From Aestuariivirga sp. (GTDB lineage: Bacteria; Pseudomonadota; Alphaproteobacteria; Rhizobiales; Aestuariivirgaceae): a DNA stretch of 43,393 nucleotides. Made by a program: the position numbers and the translations under genes. This document shows, one piece after another, positions 24,414-36,793 of the stretch (positions are counted from its first letter, which is position 1; every line of letters begins with the position of its first letter). The notes under the pieces were generated by a model. The model searched no databases. It was not told where the DNA came from and saw nothing but the letters and a program-made list of their open reading frames with translations. The stretch covers positions 1 to 43,393 of the forward strand of contig JAUXUN010000006.1 in NCBI GenBank assembly GCA_030680855.1, given 5' to 3'.

Positions 24414-25265
24414 TTACTCGTGCAGGATCGCCACGCCGGACGAGGCCCAGACATAGATGCAGGCAAAGAGGAAAAGCCAGACCACGTCCACGAAATGCCA
24501 GTACCAGGCAGCGGCTTCGAAGCCAAAATGCTGCTGTGGCGTGAAGTGGCCCTTGAGGGCGCGAAGCAGGCAAACGAGCAGGAAGATGGTTCCGATGAGC
24601 ACATGGAAGCCATGGAAGCCCGTGGCCATGAAGAAGGTTGAGCCATAGATGTTGCCGCCATTGTCGCGGCTGAAGGCAAACGCCGCATGGGCATATTCAT
24701 AGGCCTGAACGGCGGTGAAAAGTGCCCCCAGGGCCACGGTTGCGATGAGGCCCCAAATCAGGCCCTTGCGGTCATTGTTCAGAAGCGCGTGATGGGCCCA
24801 AGTGACAGTGGTGCCCGAGGTGAGAAGGATCAGCGTGTTGAGCAGCGGCAGATGCCAGGGGTCAAAGATGGCGGTGCCCTTCGGCGGCCAGACGCCTTCG
24901 GTTGCCGCCACGCGCGAGGCCTGGATGGCTTCATCGGCAAACAGGCTGGCGTCAAAAAAGGCCCAGAACCACGCCACGAAGAACATGACTTCCGAGGCGA
25001 TGAACATGATCATGCCGTAGCGCAGGTGAAGGCTGACAACCGGCGTGTGATCGCCGGCATGGGCTTCGTTGATGACGTCACGCCACCACATGAACATGAC
25101 GTAGAAAACAAGCGCAAAGCCCAGGGCCATGACAGCCCAATTGCCGCCATGCATCCAGTTTACCGCGCCAACTGCCAATATAAACGCAGCAGCGCCGCCG
25201 ATGGCCGGCCATGGGCTTGGATTGACCAGGTGATAGTCGTGGTGCTTTGCGTGGGCGTCAGCCAT
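24414..25265 (-). CDS. ctaE: Cytochrome c oxidase subunit III
   Basis: 283 residues from the ATG at 25265 ([20 protein letters not shown]). Seven-helix subunit III with the conserved [21 protein letters not shown] and [15 protein letters not shown] segments; the [13 protein letters not shown] region is the last-but-one helix. It belongs to the aa3-type oxidase with ctaC and ctaD and stabilises the core and its proton uptake. It sits 11 bp after ctaG. Confidence 0.96.
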   Translation of the reverse strand: MADAHAKHHDYHLVNPSPWPAIGGAAAFILAVGAVNWMHGGNWAVMALGFALVFYVMFMWWRDVINEAHAGDHTPVVSLHLRYGMIMFIASEVMFFVAWFWAFFDASLFADEAIQASRVAATEGVWPPKGTAIFDPWHLPLLNTLILLTSGTTVTWAHHALLNNDRKGLIWGLIATVALGALFTAVQAYEYAHAAFAFSRDNGGNIYGSTFFMATGFHGFHVLIGTIFLLVCLLRALKGHFTPQQHFGFEAAAWYWHFVDVVWLFLFACIYVWASSGVAILHE

Positions 25266-25276
25266 GTCCCTACTCC

Positions 25277-25876
25277 TCAATTCGTATTCTGCTTCGGCGG
25301 GTTTTGCTCAACCGCGGAAACCGCATCAGGTTTGTCTACTGGAAAAAATGTATAGGACAGCGTGATTTCGCTGATCGATTTTGAATCCGGATCGTCGAGG
25401 ATTGCCGGGTCGACGAAAAAATCCACGGGCAAATCGGCGCTTTCTCCGGGCTTCAGGGTCTGTTCGGTGAAGCAGAAGCACTCGATCTTGTTGAAATAGG
25501 CGCCAGCCTCGGCGGGAGTCACATTGAAAATGGCGCTGCCCGTCAACACCTTGTCCGTGGTGTTGGTGGCGCTGTAATGGGCCATGTTCTGCTCGCCGAT
25601 CCTGACCTTCATGACGGACTGCACGGGATGGAAATTCCAGCCGAGGCTTCCTGCGGTGTTTGCGTCAAAGCGAATGGTAATGAACTTGCCAGTTGCGGTT
25701 TCGGGTGCTGCATCAGCGCGCTGGGTGGTGCCGCCAAACCCGGTGGCCTTGCAGAACATGCTGTAGAGCGGCACCGACGCATAGGTGAGTCCCACCATGC
25801 CAACGACGACAGTGCCGGCTACTGCCGCCACCCGAAGATTTTTCCGCGCATTGGGAATGACTGGGGCTGGTTTCAT
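25277..25876 (-). CDS. ctaG: Cytochrome c oxidase assembly protein CtaG/Cox11
   Basis: 199 residues from the ATG at 25876 ([15 protein letters not shown]). One N-terminal membrane helix (about 18-38) ends in [18 protein letters not shown], followed by a periplasmic domain with the copper-binding CFCF motif in [10 protein letters not shown]. It delivers Cu(I) to the CuB site of subunit I. Its start follows the small CoxF-like gene by a single base between stop and ATG. Confidence 0.95.
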   Translation of the reverse strand: MKPAPVIPNARKNLRVAAVAGTVVVGMVGLTYASVPLYSMFCKATGFGGTTQRADAAPETATGKFITIRFDANTAGSLGWNFHPVQSVMKVRIGEQNMAHYSATNTTDKVLTGSAIFNVTPAEAGAYFNKIECFCFTEQTLKPGESADLPVDFFVDPAILDDPDSKSISEITLSYTFFPVDKPDAVSAVEQNPPKQNTN

Positions 25877-25877
25877 C

Positions 25878-26030
25878 TCACCCCCCGGCCATGGCGGCGA
25901 AATTGCTGCCAATCCGCACAATGGTTGCGGCGAAGAAGAGGACCATCAGGGCAGCCAGAACGAGGGCCATGATGACCGAGCGCTTCCTGCGCCGCGCCAT
26001 GTCCGCCGGGTTGAAAGGCGTGTTGTTCAT
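25878..26030 (-). CDS. CoxF-like small membrane protein in the cox operon
   Basis: 50 residues ([20 protein letters not shown], then a hydrophobic helix of about 22 residues, [20 protein letters not shown]). The ATG at 26030 overlaps the ctaB stop as ATGA, and its TGA is one base from the ctaG ATG, so the gene exactly fills the space between the two. The basic stretch before the helix places its N terminus in the cytoplasm. Similar small proteins between ctaB and ctaG are called CoxF or cytochrome oxidase small subunit; the role is not established. Confidence 0.8.
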   Translation of the reverse strand: MNNTPFNPADMARRRKRSVIMALVLAALMVLFFAATIVRIGSNFAAMAGG

Positions 26031-26971
26031 GGCAGCACCGGGGGGAAACTGGCAATTCCGAGCAGGCGTTCAACGGGAATGAGGGCAAAGACCAGGAACA
26101 GCCAGAGGATTGAAAAGCCGAAAAGCTTCTTGCAGGCGCGGTCAGCCGCCGCACCTTCGCGGCGGCGGTAAACGCTGATGGCATAATAAAGGAATATGGC
26201 TGAGAGCAGCGTCACGCCGGTGACATAGAGAATGCCGCTCACGCCGAGAAGAGCTGGAAGGAAGGTCAGGGGCAGAAGCACCAGCGTATAGAGCAGGATT
26301 TGCCTGCGGGTTTCATCGCGCCCGGCGACATTTGGCAGCATGGGAACGCCCGCCTTGGCGTAGTCGTCCTCGCGGAAAAGGGCCAGCGCCCAGAAATGCG
26401 GCGGGGTCCACATGAAGATAATCAGGAAGAGTGAAATGCCGCCGGGATCAATCGTGCCGGTCACCGCGGCCCATCCGATCATCGGCGGCAGGGCGCCGGC
26501 GGCACCGCCGATCACGATGTTCCGCGGGGTCCAGCGCTTCAGCCACATGGTGTAAATCACCACATAAAAGAAAATGGTGAAGGCCAGCAGGGCCGCCGCC
26601 ACGAGATTGACGAAGAGGCCGAGGGCGATGACCGAGGCAACGGCCAAGACAGCCCCGAAGCCCAGCGCTTCACCGGGAAGTATGGCGCCGCGCGGCACGG
26701 GGCGCGATCTGGTGCGCCGCATGACCGCGTCAATATCGGCATCATACCACATGTTGAGAGCGCCGGAGGCGCCGGCGCCTATGGCAATGGCCAGGAGTGC
26801 GACGAATGCCAACAGGGGATGCAGCGTTCCGGGGGCAGCCACAATGCCGACAAAGGCCGTGAAGATCACCAGCGACATGACGCGCGGCTTAAGCAGCGCA
26901 AAATAATCGCCAGCCGTGCCCTGCCCGCCAAGGGCCTGGTCGCTGGCGATATTTAACTGCAAGTCGCTCAT
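26027..26971 (-). CDS. ctaB: Protoheme IX farnesyltransferase (heme O synthase)
   Basis: 314 residues, polytopic UbiA-type prenyltransferase. The Asp-rich site is [21 protein letters not shown], and the second loop has [15 protein letters not shown]. It farnesylates heme b to heme o, which is then turned into heme a by a CtaA protein not encoded here. The gene starts 4 bp after ctaD and overlaps the small CoxF-like gene. Confidence 0.96.
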   Translation of the reverse strand: MSDLQLNIASDQALGGQGTAGDYFALLKPRVMSLVIFTAFVGIVAAPGTLHPLLAFVALLAIAIGAGASGALNMWYDADIDAVMRRTRSRPVPRGAILPGEALGFGAVLAVASVIALGLFVNLVAAALLAFTIFFYVVIYTMWLKRWTPRNIVIGGAAGALPPMIGWAAVTGTIDPGGISLFLIIFMWTPPHFWALALFREDDYAKAGVPMLPNVAGRDETRRQILLYTLVLLPLTFLPALLGVSGILYVTGVTLLSAIFLYYAISVYRRREGAAADRACKKLFGFSILWLFLVFALIPVERLLGIASFPPVLP

Positions 26972-26975
26972 CAGC

Positions 26976-28637
<1,662 letters not shown>

Positions 28638-28646
28638 TCAATGAGT

Positions 28647-29534
28647 TCAATTTTGCGCCAGCTGGCCCTTGGCCTTCAGCATGGCAAAGAGAAAATCGCG
28701 GGCTTCTTCAATGCTGGCCGTCTTGGCTTTTTCAGCCCAGGCCGCGAAGTCAGCCTCGGATACGACATGCACTTCGATTGGCATGTAGGCATGGTCCTTG
28801 CCGCACAGCTCGGAGCACTGGCCGTAGTACACGCCTTCCGCGGTGGCCCTGAACCAGTCTTCGTTCAGGCGGCCGGGGACGGCATCGATCTTCACGCCGA
28901 AGGAGGGAATGGTCCAGGCATGAATAATGCCCTCGGGATCAGACGTTACAATCAGTTTTACCGTCTTGTTGACGGGAACGACGACCGGCACATCGGTAGC
29001 CAGCAGATAAGGAACATTGTCCCTTTCAGCGTCCGCCTCCGGTTTCAAATAGGAGGTGAAGCTGACCGCGGCCGAGCCATCATCATTCAGCCCGAGATCG
29101 GGATATTCATAGGTCCAGTTCCAGCTTGGGTTGCCGATGACTTTCACGGTCATGTCGGCCACCGGAATGTCGCGCTGTAGGTAGAGCAGGCGCAGGGACG
29201 GAATGGCAATGACCACGAGAATCAAAATCGGAATGACGGTCCAAGCCACCTCAAGGAAGGTATTGTGAGTGTTCTTGGAAGGAACCGGGTTTGCCTTGGC
29301 GTTGAAGCGCAGCATGATGTAAAGCATCAGGCCAAGCACGAAGAGGGTGATCACGGTGATGATCACCAACAGGAAGTTGTGCAGCGAATGGATAAACTCG
29401 GCAACGGGGGTTACGCCGTCCTGCAGGCCCAGCTGCCATGGCTCCGGCTGGCCAGCGGCGGCCCAGGCCGTAACTGATGCGAAAAGGACCAACATCCCCG
29501 CTACCGTTGCCGCCAGCCTGCTTGCGATTTTCAT
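28647..29534 (-). CDS. ctaC: Cytochrome c oxidase subunit II
   Basis: 295 residues from the ATG at 29534 (MKIASRLAATVAGMLVLFAS), preceded by gagagggg. It has a signal peptide (cleaved near AWAAAGQPEPWQ), two membrane helices (about 50-75 and 95-115), and a cupredoxin domain with the CuA ligands His (HAWTIPSFGVK) and Cys-x3-Cys-x3-His-x2-Met in QCSELCGKDHAYM. The aromatic patch near the electron entry site reads WNWTYEYPD. It receives electrons from cytochrome c. First gene of the cox cluster; its promoter must lie in 29535-29800 but was not pinned down. Confidence 0.96.
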   Translation of the reverse strand: MKIASRLAATVAGMLVLFASVTAWAAAGQPEPWQLGLQDGVTPVAEFIHSLHNFLLVIITVITLFVLGLMLYIMLRFNAKANPVPSKNTHNTFLEVAWTVIPILILVVIAIPSLRLLYLQRDIPVADMTVKVIGNPSWNWTYEYPDLGLNDDGSAAVSFTSYLKPEADAERDNVPYLLATDVPVVVPVNKTVKLIVTSDPEGIIHAWTIPSFGVKIDAVPGRLNEDWFRATAEGVYYGQCSELCGKDHAYMPIEVHVVSEADFAAWAEKAKTASIEEARDFLFAMLKAKGQLAQN

Positions 29535-29797
29535 CGATACCCCTCTCAATTCGTCATCCCGTAGCCCATTCACCCGGACTGTGCATTGCCATTGCGGAAC
29601 GCCAAGTTTACCCCAATGGACGGCTGAATGTGAACCACATTCGCAATCCACCCGCAACTAAAGCGGGCGCGGCATAACGTCATTGTAATCAAGCGCTTCG
29701 CCCTTTCGCCAGCAATCGCCTGGCACAGTTCGAAATTCCGCCTCAATTATCGATGAAATGCAGCATCGGGCCTTTTACCCTACAGGCCAATTCGCTG
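29535..29797. other. Divergent intergenic region between ctaC and ialB
   Basis: 263 bp of a 324-bp gap between two divergent genes. No convincing gene, RNA or repeat was seen. It presumably carries the minus-strand ctaC promoter. Its base composition is mildly less GC-rich than in the genes. Confidence 0.5.
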
Positions 29798-29826
29798 TTG
29801 TTTTACACCCAACTCGGCTGTATTAG
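29798..29826 (+). promoter_or_regulatory. Possible promoter of the ialB gene
   Basis: TTGTTT at 29798-29803, a 17-bp spacer and TATTAG at 29821-29826, ending 32 bp before the GTG start. The boxes are only moderately close to consensus. Confidence 0.4.
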
Positions 29827-29858
29827 CCGCGCTTCGCATACGAAAGGTACCCTTCCCC

Positions 29859-30473
29859 GTGAGAATCACCACCTCCCTTTGCACTGTTGCTGTCGCTGGC
29901 CTGCTGGGTCTTTTCCATCCAGTTTCGGCGCTTGCCCAGGAGCCGCAACCCTCTCCTCCGGGTACGGCTTTTGGCCCCCGGGTAAAACCAGGACAGGCAG
30001 CACCGGCCGGGCAACCCGCAGCAGCAGCACCAGATTCGGCGGCAACCGTTGCAACCCATGGGGCCTGGCAAATTCAATGCAGCGCCGAGAAGGACGGGAA
30101 AAAGGCTTGCGGCATGGTGCAGGTCACGCACAGTGAAAAAAACCCAAAGGTTGGTCTGTCGCTTGTTATCGTCAGGACGAAACAGGGCGACAAGGACGTG
30201 ATCATGATGCGCGTCCTGGCGCCGATTGGCGTTTACCTGCCAACGGGCGTTGCCCTGGAGGTTGATGGCGCGGCGGTCGGGCGTGTGCCTTTTACCCGGT
30301 GCAGGCCGCAGATCTGCGAAGCCCTGGCGGAAGCCTCGCCGGAAACCCTGGCAAAAATGAAAAAAGGCACGGCCGCCAATTTCATTGTTTATGAGGCCCC
30401 GGGGCTGGGTGTGCCGATGAAAATTTCGCTGGATGGTTTCTCGGCCGGACTGGAAAACCTGAACACCCTTTAA
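29859..30473 (+). CDS. Invasion-associated locus B (IalB) family protein
   Basis: 204 residues from GTG at 29859. A signal peptide (1-26, ending SALAQ) is followed by a Pro/Ala-rich linker (27-60) and the IalB domain: WQIQCSAEKDGKKACGMVQ, LAPIGVYLPTGVALEVDG, PFTRCRPQICEA and GLGVPMKISLDGF. Four Cys in the domain could form two disulfides. Named for a Bartonella virulence locus, the family is common in free-living rhizobia as a periplasmic or outer-membrane protein of unsettled function. tldD follows after 68 bp on the same strand. Confidence 0.9.
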   Translation: MRITTSLCTVAVAGLLGLFHPVSALAQEPQPSPPGTAFGPRVKPGQAAPAGQPAAAAPDSAATVATHGAWQIQCSAEKDGKKACGMVQVTHSEKNPKVGLSLVIVRTKQGDKDVIMMRVLAPIGVYLPTGVALEVDGAAVGRVPFTRCRPQICEALAEASPETLAKMKKGTAANFIVYEAPGLGVPMKISLDGFSAGLENLNTL

Positions 30474-30541
30474 TTATTGGCTGGCGGCGCTGGCCTCTGG
30501 TGCTTATCTAGGTTTGATACTTTTGGATAAGGATAACTCCA

Positions 30542-31957
30542 TTGCCGCTCTCACTTTTTGACAACACTGATACCACGCAGGCACAGGCGAGCGATCTTGT
30601 TGCAGGGGCCCTGGCGGGTGCCGATGATGGCGAGCTGTTTGTCGAAAAGCGCGAAACGCAGGGGTTCTCCTTCGACGATGGAAAACTGAAGGCCGCCAGT
30701 TTCGACGAATCGCAAGGCTTCGGCCTGCGCTCGGTGACGGGTGAAACCGCGGCCTATGCCCACTCGACCGAGATTTCGGCGGCGGCTCTCAAGCGCGCCG
30801 CGTCGCTTTGCAAATCAATGGCGAGGACCAGCGGCGGGCAACTCGCCGCCTCGCCGAAACGCACCAACCAGAAACTCTATTCCGCCCATAATCCGGTTGA
30901 GGCCATCGGCTTTGCCGAGAAAATCAGCCTTTTGCAAAAAGTGGATGGCTTTGCCCGTGCCCTCGGCCCGGAGGTCGCGCAGGTTTCGGTTTCGCTGGCC
31001 AGCGATTGGCAAGCGATCGAAATCATCCGCGGCGATGGCCGCATTTACCGGGATGTGCGGCCATTGGTTCGCTTTGGCGTGTCCATCGTGTCGGCGCGCG
31101 GCGGCATTCAGGGCCAGGGCAGCCATGGATTGGGCGGGCGCGGCGATCCCTCCTCCTATTTGACCGAAGAGCTCTGGCAGGGGGCGGCGCGCGAAGCCTA
31201 CCGGCAAAGCCTGGTATCGCTGGATGCAAAACCGGCGCCGGCGGGTGAAACCGATGTCCTGCTGGGGCCGGGCTGGCCCGGCATCCTGCTGCATGAAGCC
31301 ATCGGCCATGGGCTGGAGGGCGATTTCAACCGCAAGGGCACGTCCGCCTTTGCCGGGCTCATGGGCCAGCGCATTGCCGCCAAGGGCATCACTGTAGTTG
31401 ATGACGGCACAATTCCGGACCGCCGCGGCTCACTCAGCATTGATGACGAGGGCACGCCGTCCAACTGCACGACGCTGATTGAAGACGGGGTGCTGGTGGG
31501 TTTCATGCAGGATCGGCTCAATGCCAGGCTCATGGGCGTTGCGCCCACGGGCAATGGCAGGCGGCAGTCCTATGCCCATGCGCCCATGCCGCGGATGACC
31601 AACACCTATATGCTCTCGGGCGACAGGCACCCGGACGAGATCCTTAAGTCCATCAAGAAGGGCCTTTATGCCAAATCCTTCGGCGGCGGCCAGGTAGACA
31701 TCACCTCGGGCAAGTTCGTGTTCTCCTGCACCGAGGCCTATCTGATCGAGGACGGAAAAATCACCGTCCCGGTCAAGGGTGCGACGCTCATCGGCTCAGG
31801 TGCTGATGCCCTCACCCGCATCTCCATGGTGGGCAATGACATGGCGCTTGATCCGGGCATTGGAACCTGCGGCAAGCAGGGCCAGGGCGTTCCGGTCGGC
31901 GTCGGCCAGCCCACCTTGCGCATCGACCGGTTGACGGTCGGCGGAACGGCGGCTTGA
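30542..31957 (+). CDS. tldD: TldD family metalloprotease
   Basis: 471 residues from TTG at 30542, chosen because aaggat lies 7 bases upstream and the N terminus matches the family there. The zinc site is H251-E252-AIG-H256 (HEAIGHGLEGDFNRKG). YMLSGDRHPDEI and a conserved FSCTEAYLIEDG segment with a Cys are near the C terminus. TldD pairs with TldE/PmbA, not encoded here, to degrade unfolded peptides and, in some bacteria, process microcin or antitoxin. Located upstream of the cox genes on the opposite strand, as in many relatives. The HAD gene begins 4 bp later. Confidence 0.95.
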   Translation: MPLSLFDNTDTTQAQASDLVAGALAGADDGELFVEKRETQGFSFDDGKLKAASFDESQGFGLRSVTGETAAYAHSTEISAAALKRAASLCKSMARTSGGQLAASPKRTNQKLYSAHNPVEAIGFAEKISLLQKVDGFARALGPEVAQVSVSLASDWQAIEIIRGDGRIYRDVRPLVRFGVSIVSARGGIQGQGSHGLGGRGDPSSYLTEELWQGAAREAYRQSLVSLDAKPAPAGETDVLLGPGWPGILLHEAIGHGLEGDFNRKGTSAFAGLMGQRIAAKGITVVDDGTIPDRRGSLSIDDEGTPSNCTTLIEDGVLVGFMQDRLNARLMGVAPTGNGRRQSYAHAPMPRMTNTYMLSGDRHPDEILKSIKKGLYAKSFGGGQVDITSGKFVFSCTEAYLIEDGKITVPVKGATLIGSGADALTRISMVGNDMALDPGIGTCGKQGQGVPVGVGQPTLRIDRLTVGGTAA

Positions 31958-31960
31958 GCG

Positions 31961-32584
31961 ATGCCTCCACGCCTCGTCATTTTTGATATGGATGACGTGC
32001 TGTGCCACTACGATCTCGGACGCCGGCTTCGCGCCCTTTCGCAAATATCAGGCAAGACGCCGCGCGATATCCGGGCCGCAATCTGGGATTCAGGATTCGA
32101 GGATGACGCCGATTCCGGCGGCTATCCGGACGCTGATGTTTATCTCGCCGAATTCAGTTACCGCATCGGCCACACCATCACGCGCCAGCAGTGGATTGCG
32201 GCGCGGCGCGAATCGATGATCCCCTCCGGCGAGGTGCTGGCGTTGGCGGAAGCCATCGGCAAGGTTTCTCGGCTGGCGATTTACACCAACAATGGCCCCA
32301 TCGTTAAATCCTCGCTTGATGAGCTGTTCCCGGAGGCCGCCGCCATTTTCAAGGAGCGCTACTGCTCCTATGAATTCGGCACCAAGAAGCCCGATCCCGA
32401 CAGTTTTAGCAAACTGCTGGCCTCGATAGAAATTTCCCCGGCGGACACCTGGTTCATCGACGACAAGCGCTCGAATGTGCAAGGGGCCAGGCTCGCCGGC
32501 CTCAAGGCGCATCATTTCCGCTCCTATGAGGCTTTGGCGAAAGACGTTAAAGGCATGGGCTATGAAATAGCTGGAATTGCATGA
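31961..32584 (+). CDS. HAD superfamily hydrolase
   Basis: 207 residues. Motif I is FDMDDV with nucleophile Asp9 and Asp11; motif II is YTNNG; motif III is the Lys in GTKKPDP; motif IV is FIDDKRSNVQGA. The helical cap between residues 15 and 85 marks subfamily I, like phosphoglycolate phosphatase and epoxide-hydrolase-like members. The substrate is unknown. It starts 4 bases after tldD and overlaps the DUF937 gene by ATGA, so the three form one transcript. Confidence 0.9.
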   Translation: MPPRLVIFDMDDVLCHYDLGRRLRALSQISGKTPRDIRAAIWDSGFEDDADSGGYPDADVYLAEFSYRIGHTITRQQWIAARRESMIPSGEVLALAEAIGKVSRLAIYTNNGPIVKSSLDELFPEAAAIFKERYCSYEFGTKKPDPDSFSKLLASIEISPADTWFIDDKRSNVQGARLAGLKAHHFRSYEALAKDVKGMGYEIAGIA

Positions 32585-33225
32585 TGACACTGATGTCCAT
32601 TCTCGCCGCGTCCGGCAACGGCAAGTATTTCGACGGGGTCGCGCAGGCCTGCAACATGAGCACGGCCACGGCGAAGTCCACGCTTGGGCGGCTGTGCCCG
32701 GCCATTGCGGCGCGGCTCAAGGCGAAGGCGCAGAACGACATTGATTCATTCGAAGCCCTGCTTGATCTTCTCGATGAAGGCGACGATCTCAACGGGCTCA
32801 CGGATGGCGAGTCGATTGCCGACGGCAAGGCCGTGCTGGAGGACCTCTATGGTTCAACGCCTGCGGCCCTGGCTGAAATGAAACGGCTTGCGCCGGGACT
32901 GGATGATTCACAATACGAAAATATTTCAGCCATCGCAGCCACAAGTGTTCTGGCCGTGCTGGCGAAATCCTATGCAACGCCCGCAACGCTCTCGGGCGGC
33001 ACTGGCGAAGCCCCGCAAGGCGGCGGAATACTGGCAACAATCATTGCGGCCGTCCTCAAGGGCTTGCTGCAGGGCGCCAGAAGCCAGTTCGCACCAAAAC
33101 GGCGGAGGCGGCGGAGCTATACAAGCTACTTCGGTACGCGGCGCAAAACCACACGCCGCAAGCGGCGCGCCAAAACGCCAACGCTGGAAGACATTTTCGG
33201 ACAAATTCTTGGAACGGGGAAATAG
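32581..33225 (+). CDS. DUF937 family protein with a basic tail
   Basis: 214 residues. An N-terminal domain typical of DUF937 (MSILAASGNGKYFDGVAQAC) is followed by a helical region, a Gly-rich hydrophobic part (GGGILATIIAAVLKGLLQG, about 147-165) and a strongly basic tail (KRRRRRSYTSYFGTRRKTTR, about 173-192). The tail could bind nucleic acid or membrane, but that is inference. The function of the family is unknown. Coupled to the HAD gene through an overlap. Confidence 0.75.
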   Translation: MMTLMSILAASGNGKYFDGVAQACNMSTATAKSTLGRLCPAIAARLKAKAQNDIDSFEALLDLLDEGDDLNGLTDGESIADGKAVLEDLYGSTPAALAEMKRLAPGLDDSQYENISAIAATSVLAVLAKSYATPATLSGGTGEAPQGGGILATIIAAVLKGLLQGARSQFAPKRRRRRSYTSYFGTRRKTTRRKRRAKTPTLEDIFGQILGTGK

Positions 33226-33233
33226 CAAGAGGT

Positions 33234-33346
33234 CCTCATCCCCCTTCGGCCACCTTCTCCCATTCTTCGAATGGGAGAAGGCAATAACCATTTAGCGCCT
33301 TCTCCCGTGCTCTTGCATGGGAGAAGGTCCCGAAAGGGGATGAAGG
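33234..33346. repeat. Long palindromic repeat, copy 3
   Basis: cctcatccccttcggccacc at the left pairs with the right end (ccgaaaggggatgaagg), with the same inner ccttctccc/gggagaagg hairpins as copies 1 and 2. The stem bases differ from copy 2 on both sides (ccggcctgtcgg versus ccccttcgg), so the pairing was kept. It lies between convergent genes. Confidence 0.8.
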
Positions 33347-33359
33347 CTCTTTGCCGAGA

Positions 33360-34310
33360 TTACAGCTTCCGCAGAAAAACGCTTCTAACCGCATGATCCG
33401 TTCCCTTGCGCAGCACGAGGTCGGCGCGGGGGCGGGTGGGGAGGACGTTTTCGCGCAGGTTCACGAGATTGATGGTTTCCCAGATCCGTGTCGCCGTTTC
33501 GCGGGCCTGGACATCGGAATAGGAGGCGTAGCGGTGGAAATAGGATTTGGGACTCTTGAACGCGCCATCGCGGAGCGAGAAGAAGCGGTCGATGTACCAG
33601 TCGCTGAGATCGGCAATTTCCGCGTCGATATAGATTGAGAAATCGAAGAAGTCCGAGACGTTGGGAATGCCGCGTCCATCCTTTGGCGGGCGGCCGGTCT
33701 GCAGAACATTGATGCCTTCGACAATGAGAATGTCGGGTTGGTCAATGGTGATAGTTTCGCCCACCTGCACGTCATAGGAGAGATGGGAGTAGATGGGGGC
33801 CGTGACCTTTGGCTTGCCCGCCTTGATGTCCGACATGAAGTGCAGGAGCGAGGGCAAGTCATAGCTCTCGGGGAAGCCCTTGCGGGCCATCAGGCCTTCG
33901 CGCTCCAGCATGGCGTTGGGCAAGAGGAAACCATCGGTGGTGACAAGGTCCACCTTCGGATGATGCGGCCAGCGCGACAGGAGCCTTCGCAGAATGCGCG
34001 CCGTGGTGCTTTTGCCGACGGCCACGCTGCCTGCGATGCCGATGACGTAGGGAACTTTCCGATCCTCGCTGTGGAGGAAACTGTTGGTGGCGCGGAAAAG
34101 CTTCTGGGTTGCCGCCACATAGAGATTGAGCAGGCGCGACAGCGGCAGATAGATGGTCTCAACTTCCTGAAGATCGATCTTGTCGTTGAGGCCGCGCAAT
34201 TCATCGAGGTCAATTTGCGTGAGCGTCATGGGCGTGTCGGCGCGGAGCTTTGACCACTCATCGCGGTCAAAACGGCGGAAGGGAGAGACTGCCCGGGCGA
34301 GCGTTTCCAT
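33360..34310 (-). CDS. coaA: Type I pantothenate kinase
   Basis: 316 residues. The Walker A loop is GSVAVGKS (94-101), and further conserved blocks are [29 protein letters not shown] and [12 protein letters not shown]. It catalyses the first, regulated step of coenzyme A synthesis. The ATG shares one base with the hisE stop (TGATG), so it is the last gene of the his cluster transcript, a common Hyphomicrobiales arrangement. Confidence 0.96.
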   Translation of the reverse strand: METLARAVSPFRRFDRDEWSKLRADTPMTLTQIDLDELRGLNDKIDLQEVETIYLPLSRLLNLYVAATQKLFRATNSFLHSEDRKVPYVIGIAGSVAVGKSTTARILRRLLSRWPHHPKVDLVTTDGFLLPNAMLEREGLMARKGFPESYDLPSLLHFMSDIKAGKPKVTAPIYSHLSYDVQVGETITIDQPDILIVEGINVLQTGRPPKDGRGIPNVSDFFDFSIYIDAEIADLSDWYIDRFFSLRDGAFKSPKSYFHRYASYSDVQARETATRIWETINLVNLRENVLPTRPRADLVLRKGTDHAVRSVFLRKL

Positions 34311-34642
34311 CAGGTGGTTTTTCCCCGCGCGGCTTTTTCGGCAAGCCCGCTCACACCTTTGCGGCGTTCCAGCTCTTCCATGACACCGCTTAAAGGCACA
34401 TCGGAAGCCGCGAGCAATACGACTAAGTGATAAAGCACGTCGGCGGCCTCGGCTGTGACATGAGCCTTGTCGTGCTTCATGCTGGCAAGGGCCAGTTCAA
34501 CCGCTTCCTCGCCAAATTTCTTGGCGCATTTTTCCACGCCCTGCGACAGGAGTTTGGCGGTGTAGGATTGATCGGGGCTTTCGCCGCGGCGCTTTGCAAT
34601 CGCGTCGGCGAGGTCGGCCAAGGTCTGAAGATCATGACTCAT
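34310..34642 (-). CDS. hisE: Phosphoribosyl-ATP diphosphatase
   Basis: 110 residues. The MazG-like metal motif is [13 protein letters not shown] with downstream EAADVLYHL. It hydrolyses phosphoribosyl-ATP in the second step of histidine synthesis. It is a separate gene here, not fused to hisI, and lies 15 bp after hisF. Confidence 0.96.
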   Translation of the reverse strand: MSHDLQTLADLADAIAKRRGESPDQSYTAKLLSQGVEKCAKKFGEEAVELALASMKHDKAHVTAEAADVLYHLVVLLAASDVPLSGVMEELERRKGVSGLAEKAARGKTT

Positions 34643-34657
34643 TATATACCCCCTGCC

Positions 34658-35418
<761 letters not shown>

Positions 35419-35419
<1 letters not shown>

Positions 35420-36150
35420 TATGCGGCCTCACGGATAAGCTTGAGCGCCGCGTTGGGATCAAGCCTGCCATCATAAATGGCGCGGCCCGAGATGGCCCCT
35501 TCGAGAATGGCGCAATCGGGTTCGAGCAGGCGCTCCACATCCCTGATGGAAGCAAGGCCGCCGGAGGCGATAACCGGAATGTTCACGCTGTTGGCGAGTT
35601 CAAGGGTTTTTTCAAAGTTGATTCCCTTCAGAATGCCGTCGCGGTCAATGTCGGTGAAGACGATTGCCGATACGCCCACATCTTCGAAGCGCTTGCCAAG
35701 CTCGATGGCCGTGAGCGAGGAGCTCTCGCCCCAGCCTTCAACGGCCACGTGGCCGCCCTTCGCATCAATGCCAACCACAATTTCTCCCGGAAATTCCTTG
35801 CAGGCCTCGCGCACGATATCCGGATTTCGCAGCGCTATGGTTCCGAGGATTACGCGGGTCACGCCGCGCGACAGCCAATGCTCAATTGTTGCCATATCGC
35901 GGATGCCGCCGCCAAGCTGCACCGGAATGGAAATGGCCTTGAGGATTTCTTCCACGGCCTTGCCATTGACCGGGCGGCCTTCAAAGGCGCCGTTGAGGTC
36001 AACGAGATGCAGCCATTCAAAGCCCAGGGCTTCAAAGCTTTTGGCCTGGGCCGCCGGATTGTCATTGAAGATCGTGGCCTGCTCCATGTCGCCCAGCTTC
36101 AGGCGCACGCACTGGCCGTCCTTCAAATCAATGGCGGGAAACAGGATCAT
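35419..36150 (-). CDS. hisA: Phosphoribosylformimino-5-aminoimidazole carboxamide ribotide isomerase
   Basis: 243 residues from the ATG at 36150, which overlaps the hisH stop as ATGA; a GTG three codons earlier is less likely. TIM barrel with the Asp in [13 protein letters not shown] and the second acid in [11 protein letters not shown]. It isomerises ProFAR to PRFAR before HisF/HisH. Both neighbours overlap it, showing tight translational coupling. Confidence 0.96.
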
Positions 36151-36788
36151 GGTTTCCACCGCAGAAAATTTGCAATGAGCGCCAGGCCGAGCGCCTGGCT
36201 TTTCTCCGGATGAAATTGCGTGCCCGCAAGATTGTCGTAACCCACCATGGCGGTGACCGGCCCGGCGTAATCGGTTATGGCCACCACATCTTCAGGCAGG
36301 GTTGCCGCGAGCTGGTAGGAGTGGACGAAATAGGCGTGAATGCCCTTCTCTCCCAACGCTATGCCGTCCAGCAAGGCGTGCGGGTTTTTGACGTCAAGCG
36401 TGTTCCAGCCCATGTGGGGAATTTTCAAATTTCCATCGGCGGGTGTTATCAGTTTTACATCACCGGCAATCCAGCCCAGGCCCGGGGTTATGTCATGCTC
36501 AAGGCCGCGGGTGGCCATGAGTTGCATGCCCACACAGATGCCGAGAAAAGGTTTGCCGCGCGCGATGACCTGCTCCTGAAGTGTGTCGCGCATGCCGGGA
36601 ACGGCCATAAGGCCTTCATAACAATCCTTGAAGGCGCCAACGCCGGGCAGAACAATGCGTTCGGCTTTCCGCACAATATCCGGATCAGCGGTGACAATGA
36701 TTTGCCCGCTTCCGCCCGCCGCGCGCTCGAAAGCTTTCAGGGCGGAATGCAGGTTGCCGGAACCATAATCGATAATTGCCACTTTCAT
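36147..36788 (-). CDS. hisH: Imidazole glycerol phosphate synthase glutamine amidotransferase subunit
   Basis: 213 residues. The nucleophile is Cys85 in [10 protein letters not shown], and His-x-Glu of the triad is in [18 protein letters not shown] at the N terminus is typical. It releases ammonia from glutamine for HisF. It lies 5 bp after the DUF2628 gene and overlaps hisA. Confidence 0.97.
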   Translation of the reverse strand: MKVAIIDYGSGNLHSALKAFERAAGGSGQIIVTADPDIVRKAERIVLPGVGAFKDCYEGLMAVPGMRDTLQEQVIARGKPFLGICVGMQLMATRGLEHDITPGLGWIAGDVKLITPADGNLKIPHMGWNTLDVKNPHALLDGIALGEKGIHAYFVHSYQLAATLPEDVVAITDYAGPVTAMVGYDNLAGTQFHPEKSQALGLALIANFLRWKP

Positions 36789-36793
36789 GGCAT

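Noticed and set aside
24401-24700. N-terminal extension of the DUF983 gene across ctaE
   Set aside because: The extra 100 residues are an alternative-frame reading of ctaE; family homology starts at MADNYYPDL.
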